Shown here: positions 21,237 through 33,194 of the stretch, in pieces | How positions within the stretch are numbered: the stretch's first letter is position 1 | Layout of the letters: each line of letters opens with the position of its first letter | Assembly: GCA_010645155.1 (NCBI GenBank) | Contig: JAAGOF010000180.1 | Span: 63,578-127,577 of the forward strand | Direction of reading: 5' to 3' | Length of the DNA stretch: 64,000 nt | Source: Tigriopus japonicus | Lineage: Eukaryota > Arthropoda > Copepoda > Harpacticoida > Harpacticidae | The notes under the pieces: generated by a model | What the model was told of the DNA's origin: nothing | What the model saw: only the letters and a program-made list of their open reading frames with translations | The model's database searches: none | Translations under genes and position numbers: made by a program

Positions 21237-22471
21237 TAGAGCTGTGCATCGGATCCGAAAGGTCCCCAAAATCCAATCCGAACTTGATTTCTTTAATCCG
21301 AATCCGAATCCGAATCCGAGAGCTTCCATTCAATCCGAACGAATCCGAATCCGAAAATTTGCTACTCAATCCGAACGAATCCAAATCCGAAAATTTTTGC
21401 CCAATCCGAACGAATCCGAATCCGAAAATCTTCTGCCCAATCCGAACGAATCCGAATCCGAAAATTTGGCGCAAAATCCGAAAAAAATCCGAAAATTTGG
21501 CGAAAATCCGAAAAAAATCCGAATTTTTTTTTGCTAATTCCGATTTAAATCTGATTATTTTGTTATTTTGGCCTAAATTGGAAATAACACTTTCAACTAG
21601 AAGTGCCAAAAACATATTATTTTAAATATAATATATCTTTTTAATATTTCCACGTTTAGCCTTGATTTTTTTTTAACATTTTGGCATTTTCCAGGAAAAA
21701 ATAAGCATTTTCTTGTTTTTTGGCAAAATATTTCAGGACAATTAGAGCAAATTAATGAATGCTCTTTGCACAATAGAATTTCCCAAAATGAACCAAATAT
21801 GTTAAAATGTTTATGAAAAGGTATTGATTCAAAAAATCACAATCATATCAACAGTCAAATGCAGAAAAAACTGCGTAATTGAATGGGGTGAAAACATTTT
21901 TATCTTTAAATCAGTTTGGTGTCAAGTGGGCTGATATTTACGCACTTAATTGCAATCCAGGGGTGAATACTTGGCAAAATCTTTACTTTATTCAAATAGG
22001 ATGAACACGTTTTGTAACTTTTTGATGCTTTTTTACTACAAAACCTTTCTATGATTCTCTTAATATAGAAATATTTGATCTCAATGCTCTCATTTAATTG
22101 GTAAAATCTGAAACATTAAAATACCTTGTGGAGTCATTAAAAAATTCAGAGTTGAAGGCAGGAGATTGCATTTAAATCATCAAACAAAAAAGGTCTCATA
22201 ATGAAAATATTGTGAATTGAAATAAAAAAGTAAAATGAAAAATTCGGATTGGTTTCGGATTACGTCGGATCCGAAATTTTTTTCGCAAATCCGAATCCGA
22301 ATCCGAATCCGACAGGTTTTGGCAAATCCGAACGAATCCGAATCCGAAAATTCGCGCTAAAATCCGAACGAATCCGAATCCGAAAATTCTTGCGTCAATC
22401 CGAACGAATCCGAATCCGATCGGATTCGGATCCGATCGGATCCGACTTTTCGGATCCGATGCACAGCTCTA
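21237..22471. mobile_element. hAT element carrying AATCCG-rich satellite arms
   Basis: Ends TAGAGCTGTGCATCGGATCC on both sides (inverted), flanked by an exact 8-bp duplication GTAGGGAG (21229-21236 and 22472-22479). Just inside each end are arrays of AATCCG units and a longer AATCCGAACGAATCCGAATC unit (21280-21530 and 22250-22440). These arrays create spurious frames. No transposase seen. Confidence 0.93.
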
Positions 22472-22550
22472 GTAGGGAGTCGTTCTGAACAATCATGTGA
22501 TCATACATCAATCAAAAACAGTCAAACATACCCAGAATAGTTGAAATTGG

Positions 22551-22930
22551 TCAAATAAACCCAAAATAAACGAACAAAAAAGTTAAATAACTTTTTCCTC
22601 CAGCCCTAGGCATAGCCTTTTGCTTTCTATCATTCATGAAACTATTAATCCAACTCAGGACCTTACCCTGGATCCCAAACTGTTTGAATTGATTGAGCAA
22701 AAGGCCATGATCTACACTATCAAAGGCCTTGGCAAAGTCAAGAAAGACTACACAAAGTGGCTCGTGACTTTTAAGCCTGTCAATAATCTGTTCAAAATGG
22801 TCAACCAATTGGGTGGCTGTACGAAAAGGAGCTCTAAACCCATGCTGTCTAGAAGGAATTATATCATGGACTTCCAAATTATGTACAAGCTTGGACTTCA
22901 CGATCTTCTCAAAACTTTGACCATACTTTG
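22551..22930 (-). pseudogene. LINE reverse transcriptase fragment (palm, fingers)
   Basis: A minus-strand frame encodes non-LTR RT blocks: FEKIVKSKLVHNL, QHGFRAPFRTATQLVDHFEQ, CVVFLDFAKAFDSVDH (first catalytic Asp block) and GKVLSWINSFMNDRKQ. It stops before the YADD block, replaced by unrelated sequence near 22600. It is joined head-to-head to the endonuclease fragment on its right. Confidence 0.85.
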
Positions 22931-23640
22931 TTCATGAACCCACACATATTAGAGGAAACACACTTGACCTTCTTCTTGCTTCATGTTCCAATAGTATTCA
23001 TCATGTAACCGTCCGGGAAGATCTATCCTTTAGTGATCATTTCCCCTTGGAATGTGAGGTTGACCCGATCGCGAGTTTTTTTTAAACCAAGTAAATGGTT
23101 CCAAACTTTTCGAAAGGGGACTACGAAGGATTCGCTACCTTTTTACGAGACATTGATTGGGCCAATGTGTTTAATGGGAAATCACTGGAGGACTCGTGGG
23201 TATTCTTTAACGATACTATCCACGTAGGACTTGAGTTATTCATTCCGTGGCGACAATGAAGAGCTGAGAAAAATTCAGTATGGTTCACCAAAGAGATAAA
23301 GCAATCCATCCGAAAAAAATCATCACTGGCGACCACAAAACTCCAAGGATCCAGATTATATGATCTCCTACAAGGAACAGAAGTCAAAAGTTCAACGTCT
23401 GATACGCAAATCCAAGCTGAATTTTGAAAAGAAACTTAGTGAAGAAAAGAACTTACGATCCCTTTGTGGGTATGTGAGAAGAAAGAAACGAGATGCTGTT
23501 TAATCAAGGTACGGAAGAACCAGGCGGCATTCAGAACGAAAGAAGAATGCTTTATTCTACAAAGTGTCATGTGAAATAAATGAGAGCGCAGTCTTTAATA
23601 AGCATGATCAGAGTTTCGGGATACAAGATACAACCAACAC
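22931..23640 (+). pseudogene. LINE endonuclease end and linker, opposite strand
   Basis: The + strand encodes RGNTLDLLLASCSNSI, then FSDHFPLECEV (the S-D-H block of an APE-type endonuclease). After a frameshift near 23070-23115 it encodes GDYEGFATFLRDIDWANVFN and ELFIPW, and then WFTKEIKQSIRKK after a stop. These are the regions just upstream of RT in CR1/Jockey-like LINEs. Several stops and shifts show it is dead. Confidence 0.8.
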
Positions 23641-23729
23641 CTCCTTTGCAAGTTTTCAAGATCGTAAGAGGTGAAAACGGAAATTCAATGAGTTTTGAAA
23701 CAATATGGGAAAAATTGAAGAACAAACAT

Positions 23730-26057
23730 TTACTCCAATTGATTTTTTAATCCGGGGCTTCTCCGAGGAAGGTCTCTTGTCAATTGAGTTTTACTGTTCT
23801 CAGATGTTTTAGTTGAAGATTGGATCTTTGATCGAAGAAGCTTTCTATTTCGCCAGAGTATTCTTCCCGAGGGAAACCGTAGTTGATATGACCTGTATTT
23901 GTTTCGTCCCACAATTGTTGCACAAGCGTCCCATTTTTTGGTGAAAACATTTTGAACGAGAGCTTCCTGTCCAGTTTGAAGCACACTAAGAGGTGGGCTC
24001 CGAGAGTCGTAATAATCATCTTTTACACGTGATTTGTTTGCCAAATCCAATTAGAATGATTCATCTTTCCATCTAGGTGCAAAGGCACTGTGGTGAGTTG
24101 GGATCAAAGCCCTCAAAGGATGTCCAAAGACAATCTCTGCAGGTGATACTCCGTTCTCTCGAGAGGTATTGCGTAACTCTAGTAACCCTCTTGTAAAATC
24201 GTCGTGAGTAATGTCTGAATTCGTAGTAGCCACCAGCTTTTTGAGAACTTTAACTGCAGACTCCGCATGCCTGTTTGATTGTGGAAAATGTGGGGACGAT
24301 GGTCTCCATGTAACCCCCCACTCTTTCAAAAATTGTTGCATTTGTCTGCTAACAAATTGAGGTCCTTGATCTGTTGCAAGCATTTGAGGACACCCAGACG
24401 TCGAAAATATCACCCTTAAAGAAGCAATCGCTGATGATGCGTCTGGCTCACTTTTGTACATAGCGATAAACGGATATCCAGAAAACCAGTCAGCCACTGC
24501 TAAATACACCTTTCCACCAAATGAAAACAAATCAGCACTTAAAGACTGAAATATTCTTGTTGGCTCAGGATCTCTCATGATTGGCTCTCTTGTATTACTG
24601 GGCAAACGAATTTGACGCACTGGGCAAGACTCAACCACATTCTTGACATCAGTGGAAATTCCCGGCCAATATACTGACTGACGAGCACGTCGCAATGTTC
24701 TTGCAATGCCTTGATGAAAATCATGGAGCCGGCTCAGCACTTCTTTTTGCATTTCAGTAGGGATCACAATTCGAGATCCAAATAAAACCAGACCATCCTG
24801 AACAATTAATTGGTAAATAATTCCTTTGAACGGCTTCACCAAAGGTGATGAAAACCCATTTGTGATGGCAGACCGAAGGCTATTGTAGCAGACCCTGCTA
24901 AAATTAGTGCCATCAGTGAATTTCCACAGCCCAAAAGTCGGACGGAGCTCCGAAGTTTTATGGGTCTTGAATGGTTATTTCGACGAGTGTTTCTTCGTCG
25001 TCTTTTACCACAACTCGAATTTTGCCCACCATTATATTCGCCATACCGTTACATTCATCCTCGAATATCTCCCCATCTTCTTCTAACGCACCAATAGCTC
25101 TCCGAGTTATATTAGCGACTTCCATCTCCACACCGTCAGCAAACTCCTTCTCCTCCTCAGGAGTAGGTTTGCCAATCGGAGCTCGGCTGAGAGCATCGGG
25201 AATAGCATGAACTGATGTCTTGACCCACTCGACATGGAATTGGTATCCTGCCAACGCTTGTTTGAATCGTAGTAAACGGGGGTTCTCCACTTGCGCGCAT
25301 GTGTACGAATTCAGAATCGTCACCAAAGGTCTTTGTTGGTTACAATTCGAAACTTGGGAAGGCCCAACACAAAAACTCCACATTTCTTCACGGTCCAGGC
25401 AATAGCTAGAGCCTCGAGCTCAGCCATTGCAAAGTTGACTTCAGCTGGCGACAAATACCGGCTTCCACACTGGATCAAGCGAATTCTTGAACCTTGGTTT
25501 TGAAGCAGCGCATCCCCGAGACCCTTTGTTCTACTGGCATCAGTTTGTATAATGTTTTCACAAGCCGCATCAAAGGGAGCCAGAAAAAGAGGGCTTGAAA
25601 GTACTTTCTTCACCTTTGTAAACGCTTGGGCCTGATTTGCCGTCTATAAATACTCAGACTTCACTTTCAACAACTCCCTCAAAGGATCTGACGCTCCTGA
25701 CATTTCGGATGAGAATTGTCCAAATTGGTTGACAAGACCCATAAAACTTCGGAGCTCCGTCCGACTTTTGGGCTCTGGAAATTCACTGATGGCACTAATT
25801 TTAGCAGGGTCTGCTGCAATTCCTTCCTAAGACAACATGTATTCCACAAATTTCACTGATGGTTTTGCAAACACGAACTTCTCTGGATTCAAAGTGATTT
25901 GGTGTTTGCGACAACGCTTAAGAACAGCCACGACAGACTCAAAATGTGAATGAAATTCTTGATAACCTTCGACACGTTGGGTAAATCGCCCAAGGCCTGA
26001 TCCCCTCTTAGGTTGTATGCGTCTCCTGTAGAGGTCATCCCCATAGGACCTCGACAC
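23730..26057 (-). pseudogene. Decayed Ty3/gypsy pol: RT tail, RNase H, integrase
   Basis: On the minus strand, in order, the following parts remain. The RT C-terminal part (26057-25827) has QRVEGYQEFHSHFESVV and ITLNPEKFVFAKPSVKFVEY. A connection (25820-25620) has frame breaks. RNase H (25613-25320) includes the QTDAS block. A frameshift near 25330 is followed by RNase H and spacer (25383-24958) with AIPDALSRAPI. Integrase (24842-24051) has an H-X2-H zinc site whose second Cys is Arg (CPVR), and a DDE core with DLFSF, TDQGPQF and HAESAVK. A TAA at 24053-24051 interrupts the frame, which continues to 23730 as the integrase tail. The fingers and YXDD part of RT, gag and LTRs were not found. This copy is clearly older than that at 1-1721 and encodes a different lineage. 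Confidence 0.85.
24885..24975. repeat. Inverted duplicate of pol segment 25735-25820
   Basis: About 85 bp (CCCAAAAGTCGGACGGAGCT, CCGAAGTTTTATGGGTCTTG) is an inverted copy of 25735-25820 in the same pol. It lies between the RNase H and integrase parts, so an internal piece was copied and pasted in reverse. Confidence 0.85.
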
Positions 26058-26107
26058 GTCAGCATTGAAAAGATTTGAAGCGGAAGGCTGTTAGCAATGA
26101 CTGCCAT

Positions 26108-28639
26108 TATGATAAATCATTCACCTGGATCACAGAGAGTTCGGAGGATTCTTTTCAAATTCCTGTACCACTGAAAATTGACAGCCTATTTCAATTTTTT
26201 ATCTCATGTCTTCGGGCTTTCTCGAAATCAACAAGACATAGAAATTGCCTTAGTGTGGCCAAATGAAGACTATTTATGCAACATTCAAGTTTTCCGAAAT
26301 ATTTCCAAATTATGGAACGATTTTTTGGTAACCTGAAAAGTTTAGGAAATAAAGACACAGTTTTATCCAAGTGTTCACTTTTTGTTTTGCTGAATCTTTA
26401 ATGAACACTGTTGGTTACCTCTGGCTTTCTGTACTTGACTACAGAAATGTTTTGAATTTGTTGCTACGTAGTCAGACTGAAATCTTAGTCAGCCATGATG
26501 GTCTAGAAAACAACATGAGGACGTCTGGTTTACTCGAGTATTTTTCCATCAAAATGTTGGAAAAATGTACCCAAAGATGAAAAAAGTCTTCAAAATAAAG
26601 CTTACAACTGATCTAACTCATTCCACCTGTTGAGATCAATTTAGAGTAGTCAATCGGCAGTTTGTTGGTGGGCCACAAAATGAAGTTTATAAGGACTATT
26701 GAGTAGGGATGTGGCTTGATGCTGATTTTCAATCTTTTAGCTGTTGATGCTAAGTCACAACACGATCTTGTATTGGAATGGAATCAGAATGGCATCAAGC
26801 TTTTTTGCTGATATGGGCCTCTGAACAAGGTCCTTAAGTTGACTGCCCCTGTGCTGTCTTACATTCCTTGGTTGAATGAATAAATAATTAAGAAGACAAA
26901 ATGTTTTTTTTAGACTCTCGTTTGAGAATAAAACTTGATTTGTTGTATATTTGGACGTATTCAAGATATAAAACCACATGAATAACATCCAGCTGTGGCA
27001 TGAGAATGCGATCTTGTCATTACTCAGCCACACTTGTCACATACATTGAAAGGTTTACCAATCGCAGACATGCCACTTTTCCCCATTAATAACTTTTTGC
27101 TTTGCCAATTCACTTGACTTCTTCATCCTGGCAATTTAAATGTTTAGCTTGTCCCATACAAATGTATTGTATCATTTCTTATTTGCAATGTGTTTCATGA
27201 TTTTAAGATGTTTGTCACTTCATTGTCCAAGTCTTCTTAACAAAAAGTATATTTGGCTCAAGATATCATAAATTTGGCAAAGCTATCATCAGACCACAAG
27301 AACGTGTATCCCATTTGTACCTTAAAATACTTTCGAGTGACAAAGTCACGAATTCATATCCATCACCATGTTGTCAATTGACTTGGCCTTTGCAACGTGA
27401 ATTTTGATTTCACCTTTAAGCTTTTGCATCAATCAATTTGCATCATATGTTCCTCAAAACCAGGTTTCTAAAAGATTGAAGTGCTACTGGCTACTGCTGT
27501 TACATCAGGAAATATCCCTAACAAAATATGGCATGGGAGACGATGCAAATAAACATAGTGCAACCTATACAATTTTCGTTGTTTATTTCACATTTCAAAT
27601 GCTTGTAGCATTATTACCGCTGAAAGGAAAATAAAGAACAAAAATAGTGAGCATGACTGGTGAACCACATACAGTGCACGTACAGATGTTAGTTGGTAAA
27701 TATTATATGTATTCCTACTAAATGTTAGAGAATGGTAACTATCTAAAACTCCTCCAGTAGCGTTTGTAGATTGCATTTAAAGATTGAGTGGCGCCTCCAG
27801 AACGATGAAGCGATTGAGAGAATCAATTCGTGAAGTGACGGGGAAGGGTACCGGAACGTCGTCAAAAATTGAAAGAATTTGCCCATTGAAACAATCTGAT
27901 TTAATTTTTGATTCCGCCAGTCAATGGTTGGAGAGATTCTTGACTAAGGCAGCGAGGGGGTAGATTTGCGTCAGGAGATATGCGGTGTCATTGTTCAAGA
28001 AAAGGGATTTTCGAGGCATCTTTCAGATACTTGAGAAAACGGCGTAGAGGGCTTCCCATGTAGACCTTGAAATTTTTGCTTTTTCAATGTTTACTTTCAA
28101 CGGAACTTGATCCTCATCTCTGCAGAGAGGGTTGCCAGATTATGGAAGAGCCAAAGGACGGCAAAGTCATATTTAGACCTAAAAATCATGTTGCTAAAAT
28201 TTCTACTTAGGTGACACTGGTAAATCTTGAATTGCTCTTCAAAGAGACATCCAACGACAGTTTTAATGAAAATGTTAAGTTGTGGAAGCATTTGCATTTC
28301 TGTCAATTCAGATTGGTTTTTTTTTTGAGATTTGGTCTTTATGATTTGAATGTCGCAGCACTAGTCACATTATTTTTCTTGTCACACGTCTTCCTTCTCT
28401 GAACAACCTCAAGCCATTTTTAAAAGCCAGATGACTTGAAAACGACATTCTTCCATTGGATATTGATTTTGTTTGGCACTAATTATGCTTTAAATCCATC
28501 ACTAATTAAAAAACAATTAGGTATGTACGATCAGCCATGGGATTTTGCGCTATCAAAGCCATTTAAATTTTCAAGTGAAATTGGCGGCGCTGAATCAGCT
28601 GAAAATGAATCAAGCATGCTCGATGCTTTCCGAGGCTGC
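26108..28639. other. Gene-free stretch, nothing recognised
   Basis: Only short frames without recognisable features. The region left of the hAT nest (27780-28100) is less AT-rich, with one open minus frame (27960-27790, including FNGQILSIF) that I could not identify. Confidence 0.35.
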
Positions 28640-28647
28640 ATTGCAGG

Positions 28648-29662
28648 TAGTGATGTGACTTGGTGTTAGTGATGGGGGGCAAACAAGAGATTGGGCAAGC
28701 TGTATTGGCACAATGCTTGGGCTTGCTGAAGCTTGGCATAGCTTGGGTGCTTGTACAAGTACTTTTCCCAGCTAACAGGTTTGCCAAATTTGCTATGAAC
28801 GAAGAATAAACTTGCCATCCGAATTTCACTAAACCAGGCTGATTCAGTTAAATAGGGCCCATACCTTTGAAAGGATGTATTTATAAGAAAATTACACACT
28901 TCAATTCTCTCAGATGGGGAAATGCAAAATATTTCGAGAATACTAAAAAAAGATTTGGCATTTAACTTTTTCATGCCGGCAACTCTGAGTAAACGAGATT
29001 GTTCTGGAAGTGTGACTTCTAAATCTCGGTCTTGATTAGCCTCAAAAGTGCATTCATGTGTGGCCTAGAACCGAAACAAAAAAAAACCATGGTTTTGCAA
29101 ATGCTATCCAAATTGAAATATTTTTTTTGTATCACTTCCACTATTTATTGCTAAATTATTAAGGTCAAAAGATCATCGAAAATGCAACTTGACATTTTTT
29201 CTTCTAAGTCACACTGCAAGTATCTTAACTCTTCAAAGAGCAACTGCCGGCAACTGCATCTTCCGATGTTCCTTGAGCTTGGGAAGTGTATTGGTGTATT
29301 GCCCAAGTAATGCTTGTCAACAACTTGTTCTTGGGTGTTTGTGATGACTCATTACTTGCCCAAGTCACATCACTACTTGGTGTATTGGGCAAGATTTTTT
29401 GCGCGAGGTCGTAAGGTAGTGTCGCCAATTGACCTTTGTGAAATCGTATTCCTCTTTGCTTACCAATCTTCAAAAACCTGTTTTTTCATTAAGGAGAACG
29501 GAACGGCGTCCCTAACTTTTGTGACTTCTGAACAGGGTTGCAAATGACACTCACATTTGTTTTTGCTGATATAGCTGAGCACAACACGAAATCTCCATTA
29601 GGTGACCCTACCTTGCGACCTCGCGCAAAAAAGCTTGCCCAACACACCAAGTCACATCACTA
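28648..29662. mobile_element. 298-bp hAT MITE (TAGTGATGTGACTTGG), occupied by a second element
   Basis: Ends TAGTGATGTGACTTGGTGT on both sides (inverted), flanked by an exact 8-bp duplication ATTGCAGG (28640-28647 and 29663-29670). Without the nested element and its extra 8 bp the length is 298 bp, with long inverted arms (GCGCGAGGTCG... and CGACCTCGCGC). Related fragments lie at 19493 and 38240. Confidence 0.95.
28667..29375 (+). mobile_element. 709-bp hAT element, family H1, copy 1 (nested)
   Basis: Left end TAGTGATGGGGGGCAAAC, right end TTGCCCAAGTCACATCACTA. Flanked by an exact 8-bp duplication CTTGGTGT (28659-28666 and 29376-29383) made inside the terminal repeat of the 28648-29662 element. 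It is near-identical to 56753-57463 and related to 34473-35197 and 40174-40891. Non-coding. Confidence 0.95.
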
Positions 29663-29670
29663 ATTGCAGG

Positions 29671-31484
29671 AAGCATTGGCATCGATGCCATCAAGCCAGT
29701 CAGCTTGTTTTACATCACTACTATTGAGAGCTAGAGGTTAACTCAACAGCTGACCTCCCTCTTTTTGAGCATTTGGCGCGAGTAGCCTGAGACTGTACAT
29801 CGAGTGAACTCATTTCTATATGAACGGAGAGTTTTTGCTTCAAATCCTCGGTAATTAACGTGATAGAGGTAAAAAAGCAAGAAAACACCCCATTGAAAAC
29901 ATCTGAAGGCTTCGTGTCAAGTGCCAGAACAATCAAGCGAAGCAGGACGGAGTGGAAATCGGATTCTGCACATTATTGAACGAGTGATTTCACAAAACTA
30001 GTAGTTCTAAAAGATCCAAGTGAATGAATATCAGAGCTGGGCAAGAAAATAGGAATTGATAAACCAACCTGAACATTGAAGGAAGAATCTGTTTAGCTGT
30101 TTTGTCGGTGGAACCAACGTCAAAGGAAGTCCAGTTTGTGAAGTGTCAATGGACCATCCACCTTCCCGATTAACCATCTTTTGCCCATCAAAGTCTGATG
30201 AAGATTTTCAAAGTTCTTTTGGTCTGGTCTTTTAAAAGCCTTAAGTGATACTGAGAAGCTCCCTAGAAGCCCCAGCCATTGACATCAATGATGATGTTCG
30301 AAAACTTCAAGCAGTTCCAAAGACGACATTGGGACACAAATGACGAAGAAATGCAAAAATGATTTATGCTTCCAAATGTTGCTTTTAAGATTGCATTTTA
30401 CGGCTGATGATCTGTTCTCAAAACCTTCATTGATAAGCTTACCTTTACCGAATGAGTTAGTGAGCACAGAAAAGAACCTCCAGCCTTTGGATCTAATTGA
30501 GTTGGCATGTTTCACATTTCATGTACCTTAAGGTGAAAACATAAAATTGTGATCCTTTTTTTGAATAATCATTTACGAAATAAATAAATGGTAAAATAAA
30601 ACATTTATGAGCAAATTTTCTAGTTTTACAACTGAATTGTAGAATTGGATTTATTCACCTTGTTTTGGCATTAATCTTGTTCTAAACTCGTATTAAAGCA
30701 TGAAAACGGTCGAGATTTGCTTACTGCACTGGAAGCTTTTCCAATTTATTGCTCATTTCCGCAGGAATTACTTAGTTTACCCTTGATTTCCTCTACATCG
30801 TGAAACACTGACATATTGGATTATTGAGGATTAAATCTAAACACTACTCATATTTGACACCCATGCCAGAGCTACCTGGTACTGAAATAACCCTCTTTCA
30901 GTTTTTCAAGGTTTTTAGACAGGTCCATATTACAGTTTATCCTCCTAATAATCTACTAAATTCAGTATTTTTCAAATGTTTCAATAAAATCGGCGATATT
31001 TGAGCTGAGACAGTCCATTTTTGACCCAAAGAAGCGGAAAGTATCTCTGGGCATAAAAACGCCCAAATTCTCAAATAACATAAGTCTTTGAAAATTAAGA
31101 TGAAAAAAATGTCACACATGTTGTAACACAAAAAGTCAAAGATAAAAAAATACTTAAAACCCACTTAAAACACAGATTTTTGAAAAATTGCTTTTGAATG
31201 AGAAAAAGGCTACACAGGTCATCATATTTAGTGGAATTCTGCGATTTTAAAAATCGCCTTTTGGTCCTGGTATTAATGAAGATTGAGAAAATATGTCAAG
31301 GCTTGTCCTCTGAGATGGACAAAGTTGGGTAGAATTTCGGATTTCCTCTTCTTTTTGGACCGCCTCCAAAACACCAAACCGGTTCTTTGGGGTTAGTTCT
31401 TTGCCTTTCTTTTTTATTTGGTGACAAAAGGATGCTTACAAGTAGGTTAAAAGCCCCCTCAAATGTCGATTTCCTGCTTTTTAC
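29671..31484. other. Gene-free stretch with two unidentified open segments
   Basis: Minus-strand segments at 29936-29721 (includes SDVFNGVFSCFFTSITLIT) and about 30220-30065 (includes NREGGWSIDTSQTGLPLTL) read open and protein-like, but I do not recognise them and no gene model joins them. 30930-31340 has a diverged block (CAGTCCATTTTTGACCCAAA) related to the palindrome at 31489. Confidence 0.3.
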
Positions 31485-31488
31485 GTTA

Positions 31489-32615
31489 CACGGTGTTCCG
31501 AATGGCTTTTTAGGTTTGAATCAAAATACCCAAAAACACCATGGCATTTTTTGGAGCCAGAATTCAATGGGGAACAGTTTTATTTTTTTTTTGTATTATA
31601 TAAGATTAGCAGGTAAAAAGTTATATTCCTAAAAAACCTATTAAATATAACATTTTTAACAAACTATTTAATCCATATTTAGAGACTATTTAGTTACCTA
31701 ATGAATTCAAATTGAATAAAAATTCATTCAGCAACAGCTGAGTTATTTGACTTTGAATGGTCCATTTTTGACCCCAAAAAGCCGAAAAACGCTACAGTTA
31801 TATGAAAAAACAAATTCCCAAAGATATCACATAGTTTTTCGATACTGCAAAAATAAGTGATTTTTTTCAGTTTTGGAACTTATGTCAAAATAGCTCAAAA
31901 TATGAAAAAATATCACTTAAAATGCACTTAAATAAGATTTTTGGAAAGTTATTTTCTAACAATTTAGGGTACGCTATGATGTGTGTTGTGCCAAAATTAC
32001 AAATAAAAATGTTTAACAGAGTCATATCCAAAATTACGATTTCTAGAAGGACCATGTTCAAAATGGACTAAAATCGAAACTTGAAACATTAACCGATTTC
32101 TTCAAAACTTTAAATCATTACCCAACTTTGAGTGTCTTTGATACTGCAAAAGTTTTTTATTGGAAAATGTATTTTAAATACCTTTTAAGTGATATTTTTT
32201 CTTATTTTGAGCTATTTTGACATAAGTTCCAAAGGTAAAAAAACATTTATTTTTGCAATATTGAAAAGCTATGTGAAATCTTTGGGAATTTGTTTTTTCA
32301 TATAACTGTAGCATTTTTCGGCTTTTTGGGGTCAAAAATGGACCATTTAAAGTCAAATAACTCAGCTGTTGCTGAATGAATTTTTATTCAATTTGAATTC
32401 ATTAGGTAACTAAATGGTCTCTAAATATGGATTAAATAGTTTGTTAAAAATGTTATATTTAATAGCTTTTTAGGTATATGACTTTTTCCCTGGACCTAAT
32501 CTTGTTTAATACAATTAAAGGTAAAGTTGTTCCCCATTGAATTGTGGGTCCAAAAAGTGCCATGGTGTCTTTAGGTATTTTGATTCAAACCTAAAACGCC
32601 ATTCGGAACACCGTG
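31489..32615. mobile_element. 1.1-kb near-complete palindrome (fold-back element)
   Basis: Begins CACGGTGTTCCGAATGGC and ends with its complement. The arms of roughly 500 bp match inward: AATGGGGAACA; TTCAAATTGAATAAAAATTC; CAACAGCTGAGTTATTTGAC; GGTCCATTTTTGACCCC; TTTTTTCATATAACTGTAGC or its variant. It is flanked by GTTA on both sides (31485-31488 and 32616-32619), a possible 4-bp target duplication. Non-coding. A diverged relative lies at 44705-45565. Confidence 0.85.
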
Positions 32616-32619
32616 GTTA

Positions 32620-33194
32620 CGAACAATGAAGATTGTACAGTCTGGGGCAAACAGTGCAGAATCGTGAAAGGTTGTGAAAGGATCGTCAAACACTTTAAAG
32701 CTCAACGTCATCTCGTCTATAAGAGAAACTTCAGACCACGCTCTTAAGTGATGTGACATCACGGTTTTTTTTGACCTCGTGATGCAAAGGAAGCCGTGGG
32801 ATGCCAAGAAATGGGGTCATACAGCTTTTACCCTTCCTTTCGTCCATGTTTCATCGATTTAAGTGGTGGACTATCTTATATTTCAATGAGGAAGTTCGCC
32901 AATGATCGAGTCCTTGCTTTCTCCAGTTCGAAAGCCATTACTGACTATCCAATTACCAATGTGTGTTAAACAAGTTCGTCTATATGTTCACCAAGATCCA
33001 ACAATCAACCCAGTTCAATCCAATCTTGACAATTTTCAGTTTCAATGGGATATTCGTGAAGGAGACAGCTGCTGAAGTTGCCTAAAATCAATTGTAGACG
33101 GCGCCACATTTGACTAGGCGAGATTAAAATTCTGCTACGGAAGTAGTGCTACCTTGAAAGTCCTTTTTAGACACTATTTCATCAGTTTTTCAAG
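32620..33194. other. Gene-free stretch, nothing recognised
   Basis: No supported feature between the palindrome and the inverted-repeat block at 33195. Confidence 0.35.

Noticed and set aside
21202..21625. Overlapping frames rich in NPNPNP / RIRIRI
   Set aside because: Translation of the AATCCG satellite arms of the hAT element on both strands; no start context or homology.
23730..26107. LTRs flanking the gypsy pol
   Set aside because: No direct repeats were seen between the left (23640-23730) and right (26108-27000) flanks; the element lacks recognisable ends.
26371..26580. 69-codon plus frame as an exon
   Set aside because: No splice-consistent extension, homology or composition signal.
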